Positions 11,080 to 20,844 of a DNA stretch of 64,000 bases are shown one piece after another. A program made the translations under genes and the position numbers. This DNA is from Acanthamoeba castellanii str. Neff (lineage: Eukaryota; Discosea; Longamoebia; Acanthamoebidae): positions 1,247,151 to 1,311,150 of the forward strand of contig NW_004457313.1 in assembly GCF_000313135.1 (NCBI RefSeq), in the 5' to 3' direction. Below the pieces are notes generated by a model. The model did not search any database, was not told the origin of the DNA, and was given only the letters and a program-made list of their open reading frames with translations. The number at the start of each line of letters is the position of its first letter. Position 1 is the stretch's first letter.

Positions 11080-11886
11080 CGACACGGGCGATCGGGTGCC
11101 GGACTACTCGCAAGCGGGCACGGCGGCGGCGGCGTGCCGCTCCCGCTCGACGGCTACGGCGCGCCGGTGGTGCAGCTAAGCCCCGGCGGTGACGACCTCC
11201 CGCATTACCGAGGCCGTGGCCAACATCAGCAAGCTGCCAGGCGCGGCTTCCGCGGGGTGCTCCAGCTGTCGGCGGCACCTTCAATCTCACCGGTGGCACC
11301 TACACCAGCGGCCTCATCACCCGCGGCGCCGGGTCGTCGCTGAGCCCGGTCCCGTTCTGCTAAGCGTGGATACTACCCTGTCGGGGGCAGCACCAGCTAC
11401 AAGGTGCTCTCGGACCCCGTGGCCCTCACCACGCGCATGGCGGTCGGGGCCTACAGCCTGACCGTGGCCAACTCCACCGGGTTCGCCGTGGGCGTGCTAG
11501 TGCGGCTCAACGCCACGGCCGAATGGCTGGCCAGCATCCAGGCAACATCGGCGAGCGACCCGCTCAACCAGGCGCTGGACATCCACCGCACCATCGTCGC
11601 GGTCAAGGCGCCTAAGATCACCCTCGATGCGCCCACCTACGCGCCGGTCCCGGTCGGCACGGGCCACTTGATCAAGATCGACGCCTCGACCATGACCCGC
11701 CACATCGGCTTCGTGGGCCTGCACGCCATCAAAGTGGCGGGCAACCCCAACGACGGCCACTTCCTGGAGGTGCACGGTGGGGTGGAGGACTTCTTCATGA
11801 AGGACGTGGGCGACAAGCAACCCTGCCTCCAGCCTCCGCTCGCACTACTCTATTTTAATAATATTTTACGTCTATTTACACCGTAA
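11080..11886 (+). pseudogene. degraded secreted beta-helix (pectate-lyase-like) protein
   Basis: No single frame spans this stretch, but pieces in different frames follow a beta-helix protein in order: VPDYSQAG, then GGGVPLPLDGYGAPVVQLSP, RITEAVANISKLPGAASAG, RGVLQLSA, and FNLTGGTYTSGLITRGAGSS. The last piece meets a stop, and a final open frame of 160 codons (11404-11886) holds VANSTGFAVGVLVRLNATAE and GFVGLHAIKVAGNPNDGHFL. The opening resembles the PDFS-AGY starts of right-handed beta-helix proteins. At least three frame changes and one stop are needed. No intron-like GT-AG pairs explain them. Either a true pseudogene or a poorly assembled segment; the last frame ends at an abrupt AT-rich junction near 11850. 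Only the final open frame could make a peptide. Confidence 0.6.
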
Positions 11887-11923
11887 ATTTGTTAACCGCG
11901 GGAATGCAGGCGTGCGCGTCTGC

Positions 11924-14900
11924 TCAGGCCATGGAGAGATCGCTTGTGTTGCCGATGAGGGCGTCGAGCAGGGCGATGACCTCCTCCACGGCCGGTCGCT
12001 TGTCCGGCGCCATGTGCCAGCAGCGCTTGATCATCTTCTTGAAGTCCTGCGGCGTGTCGGGCGGGATCTGCGGGCGGCGGCCCTCGAGCACGTCGAGCGA
12101 CACGCTCATGAAGTTGCGCCCGGCGAAGGGCTGCTTGCGCGTCAGCACCTCCCACATGATCACCCCGAACGAGAACACGTCGGCCCGCTCGTCGTACTTC
12201 TCCCCGCGAATGACCTCCGGCGCTGTCCAGCAGGGCGTGCCGCAGCGGGTCATGGTCACGTTCTCCTCCTTGATGCGCGCGAACCCGAAGTCGGCCACCT
12301 TCACGTTCCAGTTCTCGTCCACCAGCAGGTTCGACGGCTTCAGGTCGCGGTGCACGATCACCGGGTGGAGCGAGTGCAGGTAGTTGATCCCGAGCGCGGC
12401 CGACCGCAGCAGCCGCAGCTTCTGCTGCCACGGGAGCTTGATGGCGTTGGTGGCCAGGATCTCCTTGAGCGAGCCCTGCTTGACGAACTCGGTCACGATG
12501 CACAAGTTGGGCCGCTTGACGCAGGCGCCGATGAAGAGCACGATGTTGGGGTGGTGCAGCTCCGACAGGAAGGCCATCTCCGCGCGGAACTCGAGCATGC
12601 GCCGCTCGTCCAGCTTCTGCTTGATGAACCGCTTCACCGCCACCTCGATGCCCTTCCACTTGCCCTTGTACACCATGCCGTACGATCCCATGCCGATCTG
12701 CTTGCCCATCGCGATCTCGTTGTAGTCGAGCACCCAGCGGCACAGGTTGGCCGACGTGAGGAAGTTATCCTCCTGGAACATCATGCCCTCGCCCACGGCC
12801 GTCTGCGCGGCGCCGCTGCTGCCCGACCCGCCGTCGGCGGCCGACGACGACGACGAGGCCACCGACGCGCCGCTGAGCTCGCGGGCAAGTTTGTCGTGCC
12901 GCCTGGGTCCCTTCAGCGAGTTGAAGTCGTTCTCCTTCGACACGCCGCCGAAGAACCGTGCCTCGAGACCCCTCGTCTTCAACTCGTAGAGCTTCGCACC
13001 TGGACGTCAACATGGTGAGTGTGCGTGTGCGTGTGCGTGTGCGGTGGTGCATGTGCGTGTGCGGTGAGGTACCTTCTTGGTCGCTCTCGAGCATCTCGAA
13101 CTTGCCGAGGCAGATAAGGCGGTTCTTCTCTTGGGCCAGCTCGGAGCTCTGCATGCGCTGGGCGGCGTGGTGCGAGATGAGGACCTGACCGCCGTGCGTG
13201 ATGGCCGTGATGCGCGCGGCGGTGTTGACCACCGGCCCGATAAACTCCACACGGCGGGTCATCGGATCGCGCACCACCTTGGGTATGCCCACATGCACGC
13301 CCATGCGCACGCGCGGCCCGCGGAACAGCACGCGGTCGTCGGTGTCGCCCCACTCCTCGGCCGCGCCCGGGTGCTCGAGCAGGCCCGGGGGCCAGTCGAG
13401 CTCGACTAGCGCCCGCTGGCTCGCCATGCACCAGTTCAGCGCGTCCTCGGTGCGCTGGAACGCGAGGCAGAACGAGCCCTCGCCGCTGTTGCGGTCGCGA
13501 ATGAACACCACCTCGTATCCGCCGTGCTGCTTGAGCAGCGCGCGCAGGATCTCGTTGTGCATCATGGTGGCGTCCTTCATGGCCGCCGGGTTGAACTCCC
13601 AGAGCGAGGCGGCGCGCGTGATGTCCGAAAAGACGATCGTCACCTCGCCCTCGGGCGCCCGCACGCCGCCGCCGGCTGTGCCCTCGTGCGCCGCCAGCCA
13701 CTTGGCCGAGTGGTCGCGCGACCGCTCGCTGCCGCTCGACGAGTTCGACGCCGACGAGCCCGACGGCAGATTCCACGACCCGTCACCGGCGGCCTTTGCA
13801 ATGGACGGACCTGATGACGACGACGAGGACTTGGAGGTGAAGGAGGTGTTGCTGCTCGAGTCGCCCACCATGGAGCTGAGGCGGGTCATGATCTCGAGGA
13901 AGGTGGGGCGGATGGTCGGGTCGGGGTGCCAGCAGCTCACCAGCAGCTCGCGGTACTCGGGCGACAGGTCCTCGTCCTGGTGGTCGGGCAGGGCGGGCCG
14001 CAGGTTGTCGCGAATCACCGCCACCGCCACAGCTGCCGGGCTGTAGGCCCAGAAAGGGGCAGTGTGAGCTGCCGCATACGCACACACGACACGACACACA
14101 CGACATGCGCAGACACAACTGGGCGGACCTCATGCCGGCGAATGGCTGCTCGCGAGTGACGAGCTCCCACAGGATGATGCCGAAGGAGTAGACGTCGGCG
14201 AGCACGAGATCAACGTCGGGGTTCTCGTTGAGCACCTCGGGCGCGGTCCAGTGGATTGAACCCTGCAGCGCCGCGGACTGGCCCATCTCCTTCATCTCCT
14301 CGCGGAACTTGGTCAATCCAAAGTCGCTCACCTGGTCCCCGCACACGCACACACCCACCGCACGCGAAGGTGAGCGTTGATGAAGGAGTTTGAAGCATGT
14401 TTGGCGGGAAGCGGGACTACCTTGACGTTCCACTTGGAGTCGAGAAGGAGGTTGAGGGACTTGAGGTCGCGGTGCACAATGCCCGACGAGTGCAGAAAGT
14501 GCATGCCCTTGGCCGCCTGGTACGCCATCTTCGCCTTCAACGCGTTGGGCAGCTCTGGCACAAGTTCGTTGTGCAGCAACTGCACCACCACCGCCACCAA
14601 GTTGAGTGAGAATGAACGTTGAGAGAAATGTCTGTGTACGTAGTAAGTACCTCGTAGAGGCTGCCCAGGCCCATGAACTCCATGACGATGCACAGCTTGG
14701 GCGGCTTGGTCGAGGCCGCCATGAACAACACCACATTGGGATGCCTCAACGCCGTCATCACCCGCACCTGCACGTGACATGCCAAGCACGCGTGTGTGAG
14801 TGTCAAAGAATGCCAGCTGTGGCCAACTTGGGTGGGTGGACCAGGCGGGAGGGAACGGACCTCTTCGGCAAAGTTGCGCTGCATGTCTTTGGTGATGCGG

Positions 14901-17900
14901 CCGTCGCGGGCGACCATCATCTTGACGGCGACCTCGGTGCCGCGCCACTTGGCCCGGAATACCTCGCCGTAGCCGCCCGTGCCGAGGGTCTCGGCCATCT
15001 CGAGCTCGTCGGTGTTGATCTCCCACTCGTCGCGGGTCTGGCGCCGCTTGGCCATCACCACGAGCGCGATCGCCACGACGACGATCAGGAGCACCACGAG
15101 CGCAGCCGCGGGGATGATCGAGGCGAGCGTGGCCACCATGACCGTGTCGTCCGATGCCGTCGTCTTCAGGGTGCTGACGTTGGTCTGGCAGTGGTCGCCG
15201 GTCCAGCCCTCCCCGCACTCGCACCGCTTCTCGTAGCACACGCCGCGGTCCGAGCACAGCGTGCCCTCGGCCGAAACGCAGTCGGCGATCGCGCTCACCT
15301 TCTCGCCGTTGCACGTCACGTTCGCCAACGCGAGCAGTATGCGCTGGCTGAGACCCGGCACCGTCGCGGCTTGCGCGATTCCGTTCCTGTTGGCGGTACG
15401 CAGGGCTTGGGACGATGACTGCGTCCACCAGATCCAGTCGACCACAGCCGCGGCCTTGATGCAATCGGTGGCACGGGTGGGCACCATGAACAAATCATAG
15501 AGCGTCACCGGGTAGCTTTGTTCTCCGCTTCCTGCACCAGCACCAAACGCGAGCGTGAGTGTGAGTGTGACACTACACACGATGACAGATGGAGTGGGGG
15601 TGGTGATCGGGTGTCGAACCATAGAGCGCGCCCTGGAAGAGGTGCTGGTCGGAGGTATCGGTGAAGTCCAGCATGGCCGATTGCACGGTGTAGTTCGAGG
15701 CTGTGACGTAGTTGCCGGCCGAGTTGAGCAGCGCCGCCATGCGCACGCTCTTGGTGGTGGCGATCGTCCCACTGGAGAGGGCCGACAGCGCGTAGGTGAC
15801 CGTGTTCAGGCGCGAGGCGATGGTCGACTCCGCGCCAGCGATGCTGATCGTCCGGTTGGCGATCGACTGGACGGGGTAGTTGGGCTGGTCCACCACGCCG
15901 ACCTGTTGGCCGTGTTTCGTGTCAACATCAGATACCTACACGCACAGGTGCGAAAGCAAGGGCCAACGTACGGTCGAGTTGAAGCTGGCGCTGGCGCTGG
16001 AGAGCGCGGTGGTGACAGCGCGGGTGAGCAGCGAGGGATCGGTGCCCACGACGACGGTGATCGGGCGGTTTGTCAGGAGGCCTGCGAACTGGGGGTTGAT
16101 GGCGACGATGCGCGGGTCGTTCCACACGTTCACCTCGTTCATGTAGATGGCGGCCCACAGCTCGAGCGTCAGGTTGAGTGGCGTAATGACGAAGCGAAGC
16201 TCGGGTATCTGTTGTCGATAGACCCAAAGATGAGCAGAGCGCGATGCGTGTCTTGTGTGTGTGTGTGGTGTGTGTGGTGTGTGTTGTGTGTGTGTGTGTG
16301 TGTGTGTTGTGCGGGAAACGCACGTTGTAGCAGGGGAACGCCGCGTAGCCAAGTACAGGAATGATGGTGACGCCCTCCACGTGGACCTGCTCGAGCGTAG
16401 CGCCGGTCGTCACCGCTGCAAAGTCGATCGCTCCTGCACCGATTCGATCTGTCAGACCGAGCTGCGCTCCAGGCCATGACTGTTACCCGTGTACCTTGGG
16501 AAATGTCGCGGACAACTGTCGGCACGTCGCTGGCGAAGTACTTCTGCGTGAAGGTGTTGGAGTTGTAGTTGCTCGCCAAGTCGACCAGGGCCGGTCTCGA
16601 TATGCCCTCGCCGATGACGTAGGCCGTGGTGAGGGCCTGCTCGTCGTCGCACTTGATGGTGCCTAGGACGTCGATGACCTTCTTCTTGTAGGCCACCGAA
16701 AGCGGGACCCAGCCCTGGGCCGCTGCGCGATCCACCGCGCGCTGGTTGATCTGCAGCCAGCTGAGGAACTGCACCAGCTCCTGCGTGATCGAGCAGTCCG
16801 CCGAGTCGCCTACGGCGCTCACCACGACAGTGGCCACGTAGCTCAGCGGCCACGACCCTTGGCCCTCCCCGTCGAAGGTGGGAATCAACAGACCACCTGC
16901 GCGCGAGAGTTAACTGCGGTTCTGGGGTTCGCGGCATACACGTTGTGGGGTGGTGGGTGGAGAGACCTGTACCGTCCTGCAGCGCCTCCTGAAAGTCCTC
17001 CAGCGCCACTTGAATGCTGTTAACGTTGGGCAGCACCGTCGCGCCGGCCTTGTTGATCATCCGGGCCATTCCCACCCTCAGCGCGGTGGCCGTCGCCAGA
17101 TCTGAGTAGGTAAGGCTGTACGGAGTATTCTGCAATGCAGAACGATCGAACGCGTGTCAGTACTCAGGCAAAGACTACCGTAATAATGAAATCATTACTA
17201 AACCGCCGAGGGCTCACCTGAACGAAGCGAATTCGGGTGGTGCTGTTGGTGGCGGAGAAGCCTCGGCCCTGGTCGAACGGCGGCAGACCGGAGAAGTCGT
17301 CGGCCAGGTCGAGTTGCTCGGCGAAGAGGGGGCTCAGGGCGCGCATTCCACGCTTGAAGGTCTGCGTGATGGTCTCGTTGTCGGACGACCCGTAGCACAG
17401 CACGATCGGCTCGTGGGGTAAGACGGTGCCGTCGTCGAACGGGTTGAGGCGGAGGATGGCCGGGTCGTCCCAGTGCGTAATGTTGCCGGTCCAGATTCGA
17501 CCCAACGTCTCCCCATCGAATATCTGCATTTTTTGACGCTCAAGTCAATCCAAGACTGACAACACACACTAACACGAACACAGAAGACATGCACGACACA
17601 CGATGGGCGTGCGGAAGAGCGGAGGAAGCGTACCAAGGGGGAGGCGAGGGTGATGTTGGGCAGGTTGTAGGTGTGGATGAGGCCCGAGGCGTAGAGGGGC
17701 ACCTGGAGCAGGCTCGAGTCGATGTAGGAGGAGTCTGCCAGACTGTCCAGCGCCGCGAAGTTGCTGTAGGCCACCTGGAGGGCGAAGATTACGATCTGGA
17801 AGTTGTCCGTTCCTGTGTAGGCCGCCGTCACCGTGTCCCGATGGTACTATTCCCCTCCCCCCACCGTAGTGAGTGGCTTTCGAACTTGGCTTCAGAAGCA

Positions 17901-18176
17901 GACGACGAAGATGGTGTGAGAGAGGACTCCGTACGGTGTAGCTGCTGCCCAGGTGACCAGTGCGCTGTAGAGCGAGTACTCGCCGACGCCGTAGAGCGAG
18001 ACATTGGCCTCGACACGGTGTTCTGGTATCCAAAGTTGGAATATGTAAAAGGGCCTTCCCCCAAAATGATACTTGCCAAGCACGGGTGCCAAAGAAGAGA
18101 GAAGCGAACCATGCAAGGTGAAGGCCAGGAAGGCTGAGATGAAGAGTAGGGCGAGCGCGGGCCTGAGGAAGCGCAT
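11924..18176 (-). CDS. receptor 1: tandem PstS-like ectodomain, TM, kinase, class III cyclase-like, kinase
   Basis: About 15 exons; from 17523 downward they are 17523-17218, 17129-16973, 16896-16495, 16448-16324, 16208-15972, 15902-15620, 15531-14861, 14767-14651, 14579-14421, 14331-14129, 14040-13073 and 12999-11924, all in phase. The joins between 18022 and about 17830 are uncertain. Signal peptide MRFLRPALALLFISAFLAF. Two PstS-type lobes: IFDGETLGRIWTGNITHWDD and AAIYMNEVNVWNDPRIVAIN. Then an EGF-like CECGEGWTGDHC, a membrane helix, TKL-type kinase 1 ([24 protein letters not shown]), a cyclase-like domain (VFSDITRAASLWE, GPVVNTAARI) and kinase 2 (GMGSYGMVYKG, HRDLKPSN, DFGFARI). Both kinases look active. 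The PstS ligand motif R-S-D-G-S-G-T is replaced by CYGSSDNET. Cyclase substrate residue (Lys/Glu) is Val. Paralogue of the gene at 20845. Probably a surface receptor; ligand unknown. Confidence 0.88.
13018..13067. repeat. (GTGTGC)n array in an intron
   Basis: Short GTGTGC/GTGC array on the plus strand inside the last intron of receptor 1, where the sense strand reads CACACG. Same unit as at 3936-4020 but opposite orientation to its gene. Confidence 0.85.
16255..16312. repeat. (GT)n low-complexity run in an intron
   Basis: GT-rich run broken by GGTGT units, filling most of an ectodomain intron of receptor 1 (sense strand AC-rich). Confidence 0.85.
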
Positions 18177-19126
18177 GGTGACTGCGCGAGTGGCCGTCGC
18201 GAAGTGTCTGGCGTTCAGGCGGTGGGTGGATGCGGAGAGCGAGTTGCGCCTTTGAGCGTGTGGTGGGTGAAGGTGTGAAGAAGACCAGGGCAATCGCGGC
18301 AATTTAAACCTGTCGTGTGGCAGAGGAGGCAACCCGAGGCGACGCCCGCCCCGACTAAAGTCGGAGAACAGCGATCTCCCATCTCTGTTTCTTCACTCCG
18401 CTCCGCAACGGGTGGTCACCAGTGTGCTGACTCCTGGTGGCTGGCGTCCTTCCCGGCTTGATCTCAGCTCGGTGGTCAAGTACGTCGGCACGACACCAAG
18501 AGCTCCAGCCTCCCTATTGGTGTGTTTCCTGCTTGCGCTATAAGCGCTGGTGAAACGGTGCATGTCAACCTTCCAAGTGGTTGTTACGTTGCAACATCAC
18601 GAATCAACCCGCCACGCTCCCCGAACAATGGCCCGAGCGAATGGCTCAAAATACGTATAATTGGCAACAAAAAAAGGAAATGTGTCAATGTGCAATGGAA
18701 CAGTGGCATAGTAACACATAATAACACATAAAAGGTAAAATTGCACTTCGCCAATAAAAGAGAAAGGACCGAGAAAGACTGAAAGAAGCGACCAACCATG
18801 CGTTTCATTGCAAGAACAAGCGAGAGCGGTACCTGGCGCTAGGCCACCCCAGAACCATTCGGCCATTTTCTTCGCAGCACCGACAAAGGAGCGTACGGGT
18901 GAGCTGGTCGCAAGGGAGAAGCTGGTTGGTGGGGAGGAAATCGAGTTACCGGGGGAGGTACCGGGTACCAGCTCAGCGATCCATCACAAGGGCGAGGGAC
19001 GGGGTGAGGGCAAAGCAGAGCGACCCGGCCGCTCTTTTATTACATGCAACGATGATCAAACAAAAGAGGAACCACCAACAGGCGCGCTGCTGGGACTCGA
19101 AAGGGCGAGAAAGCGTAGCTGTGGCC
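18177..19126. other. intergenic between receptor 1 and a four-helix gene
   Basis: Left part is the upstream region of receptor 1. A TATA-like GGTTTAAATT (minus strand, 18301-18310) lies about 125 bases before its start codon. The middle and right parts hold short open frames on both strands with no family resemblance and A-rich stretches (18665-18735). I see no RNA gene. Confidence 0.45.
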
Positions 19127-20133
19127 TTAGGTGCGGTCGAAGCTCTGCCTGAAGTTGGAGTCACCCTCGACGGTCTCGCGCTGGTAGAGCACCATCGCGA
19201 AGATGAACTTGCCCGCCTGCAACAAAAACAAAAGAGAAGAGAGACGAGGCCATACGCAATGCAACTCGTTAATTGTTTGCTTTTCCTTTGCAATATGTTG
19301 TGAAAAAGAAATTTAGGAGCTCAGTGTTGACGAAGTATCATCAAGTAAGTCAGCCCGAAGTGATACTATTTGTTTTGACATCAACGCACACTACCACGCT
19401 CAGAGGGAAGGGGCAACGTACAAGAACGAACATGTAGAAGAAGGTGGAGACGAACACGGTCTTGAATCCGTTACACATGTCCTTGGCATCACCGCTGAGG
19501 TCGCCGCAGTCGGAATAGCTATTTTACACACGCGTGAAAGCCAGAGGTGAGCCAAGCGCGGCAGGGGCTCTGGCTCGGTGGCTACGGCACGTACGTGAAC
19601 TGCTGGGTGGTCTGGCCCATCACAAAGCTGAGGGGAATGATGAACAGGATGATGAAGAAGATGGTCTGCGCAAGAGAGAAGAGAGATTAGAAATAAAAAG
19701 TTCCTTGAAAAGAGGTATTACGAAAATGATCTGGGCTTGGGGGGGAGCAAGTACGGCGAGGTGGGCGACCCTCTTGGCGAGGGACCACGGGACGAGGGCG
19801 GACACGACGGTGGTGGCCATGATGGTCAGGGACATGAAGAGGCCCCAGACGAAGTAGTACACGAAGGGCTGCGACGGATCCGCCCCGCCGGCTTCCTTGC
19901 TCTCCAGCTGCTTGCTCGCGCCCCTACGCACATAAAGTTAGCCTCATGTGATAAATTTGTGGCTCCAATCTGCCCACAAATGCTCAAAAGTAATTCTGGC
20001 TGCATTCGTTTTTGTATAAAAATTAAAACGAAAATCGCTGTACGAACCAGCCGGAGATCCAGAGGATGAAGCAAAGGGCGTGGGCCGCCATTAGGACGCC
20101 GGCAGCGATAATCACCTTGAAGTCGAAAGCCAT
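19127..20133 (-). CDS. small four-helix membrane protein, family unknown
   Basis: Five exons (20133-20048, 19923-19722, 19665-19595, 19518-19422, 19216-19127) join in phase to 181 residues. Hydrophobic segments: KVIIAAGVLMAAHALCFILW at the N-terminus, FVYYFVWGLFMSLTIMATTV, IFFIILFIIPLSFVMG, and TVFVSTFFYMFVLAGKFIFA. The loop before the last helix carries two Cys (SDCGDLSGDAKDMC), which could form a disulphide outside the cell. The tail is polar (RQSFDRT). The layout is tetraspan-like, but I see no tetraspanin CCG or MARVEL signature. It lies between two divergent paralogous receptors, so it could have been carried along when they duplicated (inference). Confidence 0.75.
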
Positions 20134-20844
20134 TGCAATATTTCGATTTCGATTTGTCGGGGAGAATGGTGGAACAACCGGCGAGGCGAAGACCAAGAAA
20201 AAGAGTTTGTCGCCAAAAAAATTAAGGGAAATTAAGGGGGACTACCAGGCCATTGGGCGACTTATCTTCAGTGAACCCCAAAGAAGACGCCACGCAATTT
20301 TTGCCCTTATGTTGTGAGATTCCCAAGCGCTTGCCAAAGAGGAGGAAAGGGTGGACAACGTTTAACCCCGTATGTAAAACAATTGTACACTTGATAATTT
20401 ATCTTTACAAGGGGTGATTCATTGCATCCCAGCACGCAGCCCCTCCAATTCAGCACAGTGAGTGCCCAGAGTCTCTTCCTTCTTGTCCCAGCAGCCACTG
20501 TGCTTCCCTTTTTTGAGCTTAGTTGGCGGTAAGGATAAAAGCAGCAGATAAGGAATACCTATCATCACACAGTGAGTAGAACTCCGAACGACGTCCAAGC
20601 AAAAAGGAGGGAGTGATGCTATGGTAAACGAGGAAGGCCGACACCGGCACCGGTATCCTTCTCACCTCGAGCGAGTACACCTTTTTTCGCGTGTGCGAAA
20701 CTGGCGGGGCTTCCCTGGTTGGTGGAGCGTACCGCCATCGCCCCGTAACAAACACCCTCGCGGAAAGAGCTGGTGCCCACAACCGAACAGACAGACACAA
20801 CAAGAACCAACAACACCAGGAGACGCAACAGAACCAACAACACC
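20134..20844. other. intergenic, divergent promoter region
   Basis: About 710 bases between the four-helix gene (minus) and receptor 2 (plus). The last 80 bases before the receptor start are CA/AAC-rich (runs of CAACAA and ACACAACAAG), typical of a 5' untranslated leader here. No supported gene. Confidence 0.45.

Noticed and set aside
13440..13520. Complete loss of the second metal Asp in the cyclase domains of receptors 1 and 2
   Set aside because: An ungapped comparison keeps an Asp at the right distance (RDRNSG) with an insert after it. Only receptor 3 has clearly lost it.
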